In this document: positions 31,950 through 44,114 of the stretch, piece after piece
How the letters are laid out: each line of letters begins with the position of its first letter
Position numbering within the stretch: position 1 is the first letter of the stretch
Origin: Poecilobothrus nobilitatus
Lineage: Eukaryota; Arthropoda; Insecta; Diptera; Dolichopodidae
Reading direction: 5' to 3'
NCBI GenBank assembly: GCA_947095535.1
Contig: OX352773.1
Coordinates: 106,623,685 to 106,687,684, forward strand
Length of the DNA stretch: 64,000 nucleotides
Position numbers and translations under genes: made by a program
Notes under the pieces: generated by a model
What the model was told of the DNA's origin: nothing
The model's database searches: none
The model's input: only the letters and a program-made list of their open reading frames with translations

Positions 31950-32866
31950 TTTAAAATTTGTTCTCCAATTTGGATTTTATGAATTTAGGTTGTTCTTTAT
32001 GCCTAACACTTTTATAGTTTTTAATGTTTACTTTTTATTTTTATTTCATTTTCCCTCTTGTATATTAATAGGTTTTTCTTTTGTAACCGAATGGTAACTG
32101 TTATTATACCATTCGATGGCTTTATACATTTTTTCGATAATGCTTACATCTTTATTAACAATACCTAAAACCCTAATTTTTTCACCAATGGTATTGGTAT
32201 GCAACCTTTCAATGTCGGAATTCCCAGTATGATTATTGGATTTAACTAGATGGAGTTCAATTTGTTCATTTCTAAGGTAATCTTTGATATTAACTCTCTT
32301 AAATTCGTTATCGGTTATTAATTTTTTGAAATTCCCTCCATGGCATATTTAGAGAAACGATCCACGAATGGTAAAAAGATTTGTTTTGTATTAGTATATA
32401 TGTCCATATGAATGATCTCTTTAATATCTTTGGGTGTTTCTGTGAATTCGAATTTTTTCTTTATTGGTCTTCTATCATATTTAACAGATATCACAATTAT
32501 TAATATATTTATTCACAATATTTTTTAATTTTGGAAAATATATGACCTTTTTTAAACCTTCATAATTTTCGTTAGTATCGGTATGGCCTGTTTCATTTTT
32601 ATGGTATTTATATGTTTGTTTGAGAGTCTCTTCTTCTGTCGTCATATCTTTGGCAAAATAATTACATCTAACAAATTTTATGTTGTGACAGTTCCCTTAT
32701 AGTTCAATTAATTTTCTTTGCACAATATTATATTTATGATCATTTAATTCAGTAAAAATTCCTATTTTACCCTTGCTTATATATCTTCTACATTTATCGC
32801 TCAAATTGTTGTTTATATTTTCGGAATTCAAAAATATCCTTTTATTATTGAAAACTAGCAGAGTAT
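31950..32866 (-). pseudogene. Errantivirus-1 integrase, unit 2 (65-bp deletion)
   Basis: Same gene as at 26950-27930 but with a 65-bp deletion between the first and second catalytic Asp. The right end runs directly to the inserted repeat at 32870. Confidence 0.85.
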
Positions 32867-34258
32867 CCGGCGTTGCCCGGAGTATTTTATTGGCTTTATG
32901 AAATAAAAATTATTAACTTTTGTTTCTACGTTAATATAATTTATTTAATATAGTTAACTTATTATTATGCATTCACAGATTCTGGTAGTTTATATTCTAT
33001 TTTTTATTAGATTTAGTTAAATTGAATAAACAGAGCCAAGAATTAGAGACAATTCTTCTACAAAAATATTTTAAAGGAATCAATAATCTATTGAGTACAC
33101 AATTACGGCGAAGTGAATTTCCACAATATATTCTTTAATACCGAAACATAAAATCGTATTTAAATTATAAAAGACCAAAGACCATGAGACCATGAATATT
33201 TTTTTTGTAAGTAATGTCACTTCATGTTTTGGTGAATTATCCTTTTAAGCACATTTTGAAAACTTTGTTATTAAGTTCGCTCTGTCCCTTCGTCTGTTAA
33301 AACTTATATACTGTTTAATAAAGAGCAATGAAATATTAACTATGCATAGGTCTCTTAAAAGAGTAATGTTGTAGAACAACTTTTTTATGTACCCTCACCG
33401 TTGGAGATCCTACAGCAGCACCGATAGCTCCTAAAATTTTGAAAAAACTTCTTTTTAAATGCGTACATTTCAGGTTCTGTTTAACATATTTTCAATATAA
33501 AAAATACATGATTGTTTTTTACCTTTATAAATCAACCAGAATTTTTTTTACCTTTAGTTTTTCTAATTATGTTTCCAAATTGATTGGTTAAAAATATGTG
33601 TAAAAATTGTATATGGATAAGAATGTAAGGTTTTCTATTCTTTAAATATGTATGTGCTCATTTTTGATTAAATGATGTACAGAAATGTGAATATGTTTTC
33701 TAATTTAATTGATTAAGTTTATAGTATTTTTAAATATACGGATATTATACATACTACATGTACATATTTCAATTATATTTTATGGGAAACATGTTATACA
33801 CATGCATCTTATATAGGTAGACCACATGTAAAGACCACATGTAAGTAATGCATTTCTGAATGATGACATGATGATTGTCTAATGTAGGAGATTGTTTCTG
33901 TTTTTTAACAACGGCCGAAAATGTTATGTTGTTAAGACTTAAACACAGTATTCTTAAGATACTTAATAAGGTTAGTTTAATTACTGTTCTATATTAGAAA
34001 TTTGCATTGAAAGGTTTTTATGGAATATTAGAAACAGTATAGTTAAAAGTAAAGAGTGTTGGAAATATCTTTTTAATAATAATAACAATACACAAAATTA
34101 GGCAAAATATTATTAATTAGTGCTCGTGCGGAAATAAGTTAACAAACATTAACAAACATTTTGTTACAGCCTTTATTTAGAACCATAAATTCATCCTGCC
34201 AAATTAGACAGAAATTAGAAACAAAATTTTTTTTTTGACAGTCTATCGTGTCGAAATG

Positions 34259-34823
34259 TGTTAATGTATCACAACAAAATTTATTGAATGAGTTTGTGTG
34301 CCAAAGTGCAATACTTGTACAAATTTTCAATTGGTCAAATCGTTTAAGCACAACAACAAAAAGTGAGAATTTCATGGCCTGAAGCATGATGGGTTAATCT
34401 ATCGTAACCAAATCAACTCAGAAAGCTTTTGCTATAAAAACCTACACTTTTGTAAATTTTCAACTCAATTGGTAGAATTGAAATTAAAATGAAATTAAAA
34501 AAATTTATTGAGTCCTGGTGCCGAAACGGGTTAATGGATCGTATCTAAATCAACTCAGTAAGCTCCTGTTGTAAAGAGCTGCACTTTGATAAATTTTTAA
34601 CTCAATTGGTCAAACAGTTTAAGTGCGACAACTACGTAAATTACAAAACTTCACTGACCCCTGGTGCCGAAACGCGTTAATGGATCGTAACCAAATAAAC
34701 TCAATGAGCTCCTGTGATAAAAAGCTGCACTATTGTAAATTTTCAACTCAATTGGTCAAACCGTTTAAGCAGGACAACAGAAAAATTTAATGAACTTCGT
34801 TCGGCTCTCCTGCCCAAACGGGT
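34259..34823. repeat. Degenerate approximately 140-bp tandem repeats
   Basis: Units open TTAATGGATCGTAACCAAAT and include TTCAACTCAATTGGTCAAAC and CCTGGTGCCGAAACGGG. Starts are near 34259, 34394, 34531, 34677 and a diverged fifth near 34824. Spacing is 135-147 bp. Confidence 0.75.
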
Positions 34824-35161
34824 TACCGGATCTTCATAAAAATTTGTCACAGGCTTTTTTTCAGACCATAAAACCACCATACAAAATTGGACATAAATCG
34901 GAAATAAAAAATTTTTTGGAAGCCCGCCGGGCCGTCGGTACCCGTCCAATGATAAGAAGAATATTTGTCCAAACTTTCAGCTCAATCGATCAAACCGTTT
35001 AGGCAGGACAACAAAAAAACGAAACGGCTTTAAATGGCTCTCGGGCCGCAATGGATTAATGAACCGAAACGCGATATAGCCTATAACACTTTCCGGAGTC
35101 GTAGGAACGTTCCTGCAAAATTTGGTTGTATTCGGACTGGTGGTTTTTACGTGAAAAGGGC

Positions 35162-35196
35162 ACAAACAAACAAACAAACAAATAAACAAACAAACA
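35162..35196. repeat. CAAA microsatellite
   Basis: About nine ACAA/CAAA units near the right end of the unclassified repeat. Confidence 0.85.
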
Positions 35197-35214
35197 GAAT
35201 TTCTTCCTTATTTA

Positions 35215-36839
35215 TTAGATTATTTCAAAATTTCTTACTTTGTTGTCAGTAAGAATAATTTGAATTTTAAATCTATTTACTACTGAATCTAAAATTGGAC
35301 AGTGGTCGTTTGTTTCTTCTTCTTGAGAATGGATAGTTTGGTCAGAAAGGTTTTCATTATTTTCATGATATGAATTTTCAGATTCGCTTTGAAAGTCAGA
35401 AGTATTTATGTTGTTTTCCATTGCTATTGCTACTAAATTCAGTTTGTATCTACATGATTTGTATCTTCGGATACACTTTGCAAGTTTGATGAATCTATGT
35501 TATTTTCAAGCGAATAATTAGTAGAGGCTGTTTCAGATTGGTTGTCAGAATTGTAAAGATTTTCTTCTCTATTTTCTAGTACATTTATTTCATATTTGTC
35601 TGTGTCTATTCGACTAAGAAAATCTTTGTTTAATTTGCCTTTTATGTAATCTATATCCATATTATATTCTCCTAGTTTTAACAACCATCTATTCAATCTA
35701 GGATTTATATCCTTTCCTTGAGACCTATCCTTTAAGTAAAACCATTTTAATGGTTGATGATCTGTCAAGAGTTTGAATTTACTACCATATAAACATGGTC
35801 CAAAATAACTGGTTGCCCAAACGATGGCAAGGAGTTCTTTTTCGATCGTAGAATAGTTTTTCTCATGATCATTCAACGTTCTGCTGGCATAGCATATTGG
35901 ATGTGAATCTTGTTGCAAGGTTGCACCAATAGCAAAAGCACTAGCATCGGTTACTAATGAGAAGTTGCTATTAAAGTCAGGATATTTGAGTATAGGATCT
36001 TCTGTTATAACTCTTTTCAATTTTTTGAATGCATTTATATAATTTGAATCTTTTATATTTACTTTAGTATTTTTTTTAAGATAGCTTTTCAAAGGCTTTG
36101 CCAATCTGGCATAGTCTTTGATAAATTTGCGGTAATATCCCGTTATACCTAGAAATGATTTGATTTGCTTTTGTGTGGTTGGAAGGTTAATTTCAAAATA
36201 TCATCCACTTTTTTGGGATTTGGTTTTACTCCTTCTGGAGTTAATATATGACCTAGATATTCAGTCTGTTTGGCAAAAAATTTACACTTATCTATTTGAA
36301 TTTTTAAGTTATGTAAGTCTAAGAGTATTAAATATTTTTTTTATACTATTTGTATGTTCTTCTAAAGAAGTAGAAAAGATAAGGATATCATCTAAATAAC
36401 ATACAGATATATTATTGACATAGTCCTTAAGAACATTATTCATAAGGCGTTGGAAAGTTGCCGGAGCATTCTTTAATCGAAACGGCATCTTTACATATTC
36501 GTAATGTCCATAAGATGTAAAATGCTGTCTTTGGACGATCTTCCTTTTCCACTGAGATTTGGTGGAAACCTTTAGCCAAATCTAGTGTAGTAAAATATTA
36601 CGAATTTCCTAACTTATCTAATATATTTTCAATATTAGGTATAGGAAATTTATCGTCAATCGTTTGTTCATTTAACTTCCTATAGTCTACGACAAGGCGC
36701 CATTTTTTCTTACCAGAGTTATCTTCCTTTTTAGGCACTATCCGTAAAGGGCTGTTATAAGGAGAACTATTTTCCTTTATTATATTTTGCTTAAGCATGT
36801 CTGAGATTTGTATGGATATCTCTTGCTCATGGATACGTG
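35215..36839 (-). pseudogene. Errantivirus-1 RT and RNase H
   Basis: The RT start (QNIIKENSSPYNSP, WRLVVDYRKLNEQTI) lies at 36598-36839. The catalytic YLDD region (VCYLDDILIFSTS) lies near 36390, and the C-terminal GHILTPEG region follows in other frames. RNase H ([40 protein letters not shown]) is open at 35439-36104. An acidic spacer (35215-35421) precedes the insertion. The 5' end is cut by Polinton-2. Confidence 0.85.
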
Positions 36840-38165
36840 AGTAGGTAAAGAGGCAGCCTGTCATGAGAAAAAATCATGCCATATCGCACCGATATCGCAC
36901 GACCTACATTTTGATTGATGGGTTAATTATAGGTCATTCTTGGTTAGTAGGTCAAAAACTAGTTTTTATTGTTTTGGTTTTGGTTGCAAGATAGGTTATA
37001 AGTGTGGGTTGATAAATTATAAGTTCCAAGTGGTTGTATAGTAGGAAGTGAAGGTTGTTGGTCCTGTGGAAGTTGTCAGGCAAGGTTAATGAACTGAATA
37101 AGTTTAGGATAATTAGGTTTTTTCAAAAAATTGTTTGGTACTGTTTAATAGGATATCATACAAATAGTAAGAAAATAATTTTTTTTTCATGTCAAATCAA
37201 TTTTTTTATTTTTTCTTCGCATGCTTAATAAAATATATGTATGTAGGTAAAAATAGATATAAAAGAATCGAAAAAAACTTGATTTTATTATTGCATAAAA
37301 ATATTCATAGATACTTTTGAATATCAAGATGAACAATAATAAAATAAAAACGAAAACATAAACAAGAAGTACAAAGTGTATTTCATTTTTAGTTTTGTTT
37401 TATTAAAAGAAGATTAATTATTAAAAGTTGTTATTATAGTTTTAAAGTTGCAAAAATAAAAATAAGAAAAATATGTTATTTTTAGAATATGTGTTGTTTC
37501 TCATTGTACTATATTTTGTTGTAATTGTTGTAATACCTTGAACAATTAAGACTTATGTATATAATAAGTATGTACACATGTACTTTAAAAATATTTTGTA
37601 TTCTTTTAATTTCTGTTTACCTGTTGTAAAATAAATTTTAAAAACTAGTTTGACTCTTTCAAACAATTTAAAAACTTATGAATGCAAATGCTAAAAATAA
37701 AATAAAAAATTATGGAATTATTCTGTATGTCTGTTATGTACGATTTCTTTTTCTATTCTATAAGAACATTGAGAAAATAACCGGAAATCTTAAATTTAAA
37801 GAGAAAAACAAAAAAAATGTAGATTTACTGGGTAACCTGTTTTTCTGCTGACATAAAGAAATAACATTGAAAAACAAATGATACGATTTAGAAGTGTACC
37901 TATAACTATTTGCGGATTTATTTAATTAAAGAAGAAAAAGGAAACAAAAACCATTAATCATATTTTTTATTTTTATTGGTTTTGTTCATGAAAAAAATGA
38001 TTGAAAAAATAAATAAAAAGAAGACAAAAGAGGATTCGAAAATGCGTAAGATACTTACTTATTAGCTTTATTTTATGTTGTGTTATCTGCATGGAAAAAA
38101 TAAGTTCAAAGTCAGGTTAATCACTTTTGGTACCTATTTTGAAAACATAAGAATATAAAAATAAA
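36840..38165. repeat. Polinton-2 left TIR
   Basis: Matches both Polinton-1 TIRs with divergence. The outer 28 bp are diverged except AGTAGGTAA. One 113-bp unit (near 36983-37110) occurs instead of three. It keeps both segments that are missing from one or other Polinton-1 TIR. Confidence 0.85.
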
Positions 38166-38536
38166 AACAGATTTATTTACATGTTTAAAATAATTTTTAT
38201 TTAGCATAAAATCTATATAATAAATTTGTTGATTAGATGACCTAGAACTTTTAAAAGAAAAATAATTTTATTATTTTAGCTTGCTTTATTATTACAAATA
38301 TTTTCTCATAGTTTCTCAAGTGAAATTTTCATCTCAATGAAATTTAAAAATACCCATTTTATTTCCCTCAATCTGAAAGATAATTTAACTAAAAACAAAA
38401 ATTTTTCATTGTTTGTTTAACTTTTTATTTTACTCTATTTGTATTTTAAAAATGATTAATTATCTATCAAAAAATGTAAATTGAAATAAATTAAAAATAA
38501 AATTAAAAATTAAAATTAAAAAATTAAAATAAATTG
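38166..38536. other. AT-rich interval between TIR and Q-rich gene
   Basis: No gene seen. As the outer inversion breakpoint it might be expected to hold the lost integrase, but no integrase sequence is recognisable. Confidence 0.5.
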
Positions 38537-38965
38537 TTATTGCTTTTCAGCAATAATGTATTCCTTTGTATCTTCTAAAAGTAGAAGTTTATTGTTTTTC
38601 TTCACAAGAAACAATTCTCCTTTCACAATGTCTCCAATACTTATATCTTCTTCAAAAATTTTTGCGTATACGTCTGACGCAAAAATAATATAGTTTTGAG
38701 TTTCGAAAACCCACTCTTCCTTCTTTTCTTTTGTCAAATATTTCCTAATTTTCTCAATAATATAGAACCGTTCCGGTTCCATATCATTCTGCCATAAAAA
38801 TTTCTTAAAGTGGTTTATATTGTTTATTACATTACATAAATGTGTGTATTTTCTTCTCTTGGACGGGGACGGTCGTTGTTCTTGTTGAAGTTGTTGAGGT
38901 TGATGTTGTTCTGGCTGTTGTTGTAATTGTTGTTCTTGTTGTTGTTGCTGTTGCCTATGTTGCAC
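38537..38965 (-). CDS. Q-rich putative OB-fold protein (intact)
   Basis: 142 residues. Residues 1-30 are a Gln/His run, then SPSKRRK, a likely nuclear signal. The conserved part is MEPERFYIIEKIRKYL, WVFETQNYIIFASDVYA and GDIVKGELFLVKKN. The strand pattern and a GDIVKGELFLV segment suit an OB-fold ssDNA-binding protein. Polinton-1 has a broken homologue. It is divergent from PolB with a 475-bp gap. OB assignment is by inspection only. Confidence 0.6.
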   Translation of the reverse strand: MQHRQQQQQQEQQLQQQPEQHQPQQLQQEQRPSPSKRRKYTHLCNVINNINHFKKFLWQNDMEPERFYIIEKIRKYLTKEKKEEWVFETQNYIIFASDVYAKIFEEDISIGDIVKGELFLVKKNNKLLLLEDTKEYIIAEKQ

Positions 38966-39440
38966 ATATTTTTAAATAGACTTAAGATCGTATTTCATTT
39001 TTATTTTTACAGAACTATAATTTATTAATATGTCTTGATTACAATGTTGCAAATTATAATTTATTTTCTTTTCAATTTTGAGATATACACAAGATCATGT
39101 TGTTTTTATTTTATTTTTAATATGTAAAACTATGACTTATCAAAATGGCAATTTACTACAATGTTGCAAATTAAATTCTTTTCTATTTTAAGATCGGTTT
39201 AAGTTTGCATTTTTGTGTTTGATGTATTAAACTATAATTTAGCAAAATGTCTTTTGACTACAATGTTGCGAATTTTTTCAATTCTGTTTTATTTTAAGTT
39301 GGATGTGGTTAGACTTAATATTTTTTTGTTTTAGTTTTTATGGAATTATAATTCATTAGAATTTATTTTAATTAGAACCTTATAAGAAGGAAAAACCGAT
39401 ATTATTCGTTAAGTCCTGTTTAGTTTCTCTATATAAAAAG

Positions 39441-42400
39441 ATGTCTAAAAAATTTATTTTACAAACATTTTTGAATTCAAGCTCGCTAAATTCGGGAATA
39501 ATACGATATTCTATTGAGAATGTCAGTTCGACTTTTGTGAAACGGTATAATATACGCGGTCGTAAGATAAAATTTATCATTAAGCCAGTACCAGATAATG
39601 TAGATCCAATAAATTGGATTAAAGGTGCTTTACACGATATTGTAAAAGATGATACGAAAAATGTGTATCCAGGCAATATGATTGGAATTACATTTTGCAG
39701 AGAAAGCTTCGAAGAACGTGGCCCTGCATTCCTAAATTTTAAATTGGCTAGGGAATTAAAATTTTCTGATATTTGGGATATAATTTCGAAAGTTTTTCAG
39801 AGTAACTCAGAAGGTAAGTACAACATAGTTTTAAATTAAAGAACTTTAATATGCTAATTTTTTATTTACTTTCTCTTCATATTCACAGGATTAAGTACGG
39901 ACAAATTTTGTTTGGAAATTACGTATTTCAGGTTACTTGTTGGAAGCGGAAGGAGTAAAAAATTTTTAAATTTTGAGCAGGAATCTATACAGAAAAAAGG
40001 AATAATATCCATCAGAAATGAAGATAATTTATGTCTACCGCGAGCAATTATTGTCGCAATAGCAAAAATTGAAAATTATAAAGAATATAAAAAAGTGCTC
40101 AATGATACTGGAAAGCTTCAAACAGAATTAGCTTTGTGGCTAATAAAAATATCAGGAGTATCTATCCCTTTGGAAGGGTGTCGAATACCTGAATTAAAAA
40201 AATTCCAGGATAGTTTAAAAAATTATAACATATTGTTGTATATAAATATGGAACACAAGGCAGAGAAGTAATATTTGCTGGAGGCAATAGCGGTAAAAGA
40301 ATTAATTTGTTACACAATAAACATCATTACAATGTAATTGTTTCACTCACTGCTGCATTTTCTGTAGATTATTATTGCGAACAATGTCACATTCCACATC
40401 ATCATCAAAATCAATATAGATGTTCAAAGAGCTGTCCTTGCAGTCAAAAATCACCCATATGTCCTCAAAATATAAAAAATATATTATATAAGGACTGCAT
40501 TCGTTCCTTTCGAGGTCAAATGTGTTTTGCGAATCATAAAGCCTCGACTTCAGTCAATATTAGCTTATGTGAGGAAATTAGAAAATGCAAAACCTGTCTA
40601 AAAGTTTATAAAGCAGGAAAAAAACATACATGTAGAGAAATTTTCTGTAAAATTTGCTTCAACTTTGTTTCAGAAGATCACCAATGTTACATTTAACAGG
40701 CCAAAAATAAGAGTAAAAATAAGAATAAAGAAGAAAGCTTCCTATATTTATTTTATGATTTGGAAACTAGACAAGAAAAAATTATGTCAACGGAAATAAA
40801 ACAACACGAGTCAAATTTATGTGTCATTCAACAACGATGTCATATATGTATCGAAAACAATTCCTTAGTTTTTTGTAGAGAAAGTTGCGGTTATAGAGAA
40901 AAACAGTTTGAAAAGGAATTTATAATAAATAACTTAATGATGTACATTTTAAAATTGAGAAACACATTTAAGCATATTACTGTCATTGCTCACAACGAAC
41001 TGGCTTTTGTTCACCAATTTATCTTAAACTATATCTTAAATGAAACCTCCATTCAACCAAAACTAATTATGCGAGGAACAAAAATTATACTTATGAAAGT
41101 AGATAATATAAAATTCATAGATTCGCTTAATTATTTCCCAATGGCACTTGCAAAATTGCCAAAAGCATTTTACTTAACAGCTACACTGAAAAAGGGTTAT
41201 TTTTCGCATTTATTCAACACGACAAAAAATGAAAATTACGAAGGATGTTTACCAGAAATGAAATATTATTCCCCTGATACAATGAAAGAAGGTGAACGCG
41301 AAGAGTTTTTCAAATGGTATGAAGAACTATAAACTATAAATTAAATGGTATAAAGAACTATAAATTCAATATGCAGAAGAAGATTAAGGAAGATTGTGCC
41401 AGTGACGTAAGAATTTTGGCTGAAGCATGTGTGAGTTTTAGGAAAATGTTCTTAGAAGAATGCAAAGTTGAACCATTTTTGGAAGCTACAACAATAGCAT
41501 CTGCATGTAACCTCGCATATCGTCGAAATTTTATCAAACCTAATACAATAGGTATCATTTCTAAAAATGAATACAGACTAGGAGATAAACATTCAAAAAT
41601 TGCCATACAGTGGTTAATTTCGGAACAAGATTCACGGCAAATTAATTTGGAATGTCTATTAAATGGTAGAGAAAAAATTGTTGGGGGCTTTAAAATAGAT
41701 GATTATTGTGAAAAAACCAAAGAAATATTTGAATTTTATGGATGTTATTACCACGGACATTCAAAATGTTTAACAAGAAATCGAGATGCGAGCTTATTCA
41801 ATAGTAATAACGATACACTTAACCAAAAGTATGAAAGAACGGTAGTTAGAGCCGAACACCTCAAAAGTGTTGGATACAGGTTAATGAAATGTGGGAATGT
41901 GAATTTCATGAACAAATGAGATATAATAAAAATATGGACTAGTTGCAAAATCATCCTTTAATTAATATTACACATTTAAACCCCAGAGATGCATTTTATG
42001 GAGGAAGAAGCGGAAATACGTATACACATTATAAATGTAAAGCTGGAGAAAAATTAAATATATAGATGTGTGTTATTTGTATCCATATGTTTGCAAACGA
42101 GGAAAATTTCCAGCTTTTCACCCTTAAATATATGTTGGACAGGATGCTTCTTCAAAACTGAACTTAGAAAAGGTCGATGGGATCATTAAATGTAAAATTT
42201 TACCGCCAACTGATTTACTACATCCAGTTCTTCCAATTAAACAAAATAATAAGCTAATGTTTTCCTTATGCAAAATTTGCAGCAAAGAAAAACATATAGG
42301 TGAATTTTGTCAACATTCTGATGACCAAAGAGCTTTAATAGGGACATGGGTAATAGATGAAGTTTTAAAAGCTATTGAAATGAACTAACTACTGAACATT

Positions 42401-43378
42401 TATGGGGTTTGGCAATATAAAACGATAAAGGATGATAAACTGAATAATGTTGATGGTTTATTTACCGCCATGATGAATAAATTTATCAAAATAAAACAAC
42501 AAGCTTCAGGTTGGCCTCTCGATTGTCTAAGTGAGAAAGACAAGGAAAGATATATAAAAAATTTTTTCAATATGGAAGAAATTAAATTAGAATATCATAA
42601 AATTGTTAACAATCCCGGTTTAAGATCTTTTGCCAAAATAATTTTAAATTCATTTTGGGGAAAATTTGGACAGAAAGAGAACCAGCAACAAACTACCATT
42701 TTAAATCAGCCGTTTGAATTTTATAAAATGTTAACAAATCCTTCTATAGAGGTATGTCAAATTCTACCTATAAATGAAGAAAATATAGTGGTGAGTTGGC
42801 AATAGAAAGATAAAGTTGAAACTTCTTTACCAACTGTTAACATTAGCATAGGAGCTTTCACAACAACAAAAGCTCGTCTTAAACTTTACAGTTATTTGGA
42901 GAAGCTTGATAATAGAGTTTTATATTATGACACAGATTCTGTCATTTATATATCTCGAAAAGACGAATTTGACCCCCCAACAGGGGAATTTGTTGGAGGA
43001 ATGACAGATGAATTAGAGTGCTTTGGTGCTGGAAGTTACATAACAGAGTTTATCTGTGGAGGTCCTAAAAATTATGCATACGAAGTGTACTGCACAAAAG
43101 ATAGCAGCAGAAAATTTGTATGCAAAGTAAAAGGAATTCGTTTAAGTTATCAGGCTTCACAAAAAATTAATTTTGATACGATCAAAGAAGAGATTTTAAA
43201 TCCTGCAGAAAACGAAAATATGCTTGTAATTTCAGATAATATTCGTAGAAATAAAGTACACGAAGTACTTACAGTTCGCGAAATAAAAAAATATTATCCT
43301 AAATCAGAAAAACGGAAATTTAATGAAGATGGTAGTTCTTTTCCATATGGATATAAACGACTGCAAAAAGAATATTAA
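39441..43378 (+). pseudogene. polB: Polinton-2 PolB, broken
   Basis: The start MSKKFILQTFLN is intact. Exon 1 ends at 39813 and a 75-bp intron follows. The Cys-rich region (CEQCHI, CSKSCPC, CEEIRKCKTC, CKIC) lies at 40370-40690 and ExoI YDLETRQE near 40758. ExoII reads AHNELAFVHQF with the conserved Asp replaced by Val. Motif A is DVCYLYPYVC, motif B KIILNSFWGKFGQ and motif C YYDTDSV. Stops occur near 40694, 41330 and 42805 and frame changes near 40235 and 41900. A short duplication (GGTAT(G/A)AAGAACTATAAA) lies at 41317-41363. Confidence 0.92.
39814..39888 (+). other. Spliceosomal intron in Polinton-2 polB (75 bp)
   Basis: Consensus donor GTAAGT and acceptor TTCACAG, phase 1, at the same codon as the Polinton-1 intron. 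The exon sequences on both sides are conserved between copies and the intron sequence is not. Confidence 0.85.
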
Positions 43379-43460
43379 AACATAAAAACAAATAAAACAA
43401 GAATTTGATATTATGTTAGAATTTCTATAAAACAAATCACTATAAATGCAAAATGTAAAT

Positions 43461-43489
43461 ATTTCAGTTACTATTTGGGATCTTGACAT
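43461..43489 (-). pseudogene. Integrase remnant (first about 10 codons)
   Basis: The minus strand from 43489 reads MSRSQIVTEI, matching the integrase start at 9579, and then loses homology. The upstream promoter region is conserved. All catalytic residues are deleted. Confidence 0.75.
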
Positions 43490-43617
43490 TTTATTTATAT
43501 TAAACAATTATGTCAATTAATTTTAAAAATGTTAAAGGTATGAAGATAATAATTATTGTATATAAAATAATAGACCAAAGCATGATTTAAACTAACCATT
43601 TGTTTGAATCTATTTTG

Positions 43618-43646
43618 CTTTTATACTTTTCTACATGAGTATATAA
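43618..43646. promoter_or_regulatory. Back-to-back TATA boxes (Polinton-2)
   Basis: TATAAAAG on the minus strand (43618-43625, toward the integrase remnant) and TATATAA on the plus strand (43640-43646, toward the acidic gene) repeat the arrangement at 9449-9477. Confidence 0.5.
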
Positions 43647-43691
43647 GCGAACTTTTATTTGTAATTTCAATTAATTTCCATTCCTACTTTT

Positions 43692-44006
43692 ATGGAACAA
43701 AACTCTAAAATGCAAGCTGATTCTACAACATATCCATTTGCTGAAACTGCCCGAGTAAATACTGAAAGCCAGATTCAGGATGATGTAATTACATCAACTA
43801 TGGAAGATGAGGAGTTGGAAGATATAGAAGAATTTGTGCCGCCTCTGCGAATAGATGAATCAGAACATGAAACTGAAGAAGGAATTGAAAAACTAATTGA
43901 AGAAGAATAGGAAGAAGTTCAGTTTCCGCAAATTTGGGATGTAAATAATCAGCAGGGAGATCCTGATTATTTCAATGATTTAATAATCCTAAATAATTTT
44001 AATTAA
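43692..44006 (+). pseudogene. Acidic protein, Polinton-2 copy (one stop)
   Basis: Homologue of 9086-9382: ITSTMEDEELEDIEEFVPP, a Glu-rich run, an in-frame TAG at 43908-43910 and then the conserved IWDVNNQQGDPDYF tail. Orientation relative to the integrase remnant is unchanged. Confidence 0.7.
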
Positions 44007-44114
44007 ATAATCCAATTAAAAATATTTCTCTATCTAAACATATTAATTAAAAAGAAAATTATGATATTATTTGTTGTGATTTATTTTATTTGTTTTTATG
44101 TAGTCTTTAGGTCT

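Larger units (their letters stand above)
28136..33045. repeat. Tandem duplication A, unit 2
   Basis: Near-identical second copy. Differences include a 65-bp deletion in the integrase (near 32338), a nonsense change in env (near 31391) and scattered substitutions. The match ends at CAGAGCCAAG, beyond which unit 2 continues into the rest of the 2.3-kb repeat. Confidence 0.95.
32870..35215. mobile_element. Unclassified 2.3-kb repeat inserted in errantivirus-1 pol
   Basis: The left edge has a GC-rich near-palindrome (CCGGCGTTGCCCGG); the right edge has CAAA microsatellite and TTATTTATTAGATT. Errantivirus sequence resumes on both sides (integrase left, RNase H tail right), so this is an insertion. 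No open frame longer than chance is found. The inner right part is a degenerate approximately 140-bp tandem repeat. It may be a non-autonomous element. Confidence 0.65.
25455..36839 (-). mobile_element. Errantivirus-1 (Ty3/Gypsy with env), disrupted
   Basis: Minus-strand order right to left is RT, RNase H, [2.3-kb repeat], integrase, env. That is the errantivirus plan. The 5' half (gag, protease, 5' LTR) is missing because Polinton-2 begins at 36840. The integrase-env end exists twice because of duplication A. Confidence 0.85.

Noticed and set aside
34743..35252. Several 68-72 aa frames on both strands
   Set aside because: They arise from the degenerate tandem repeats of the unclassified element and mirror one another on both strands.
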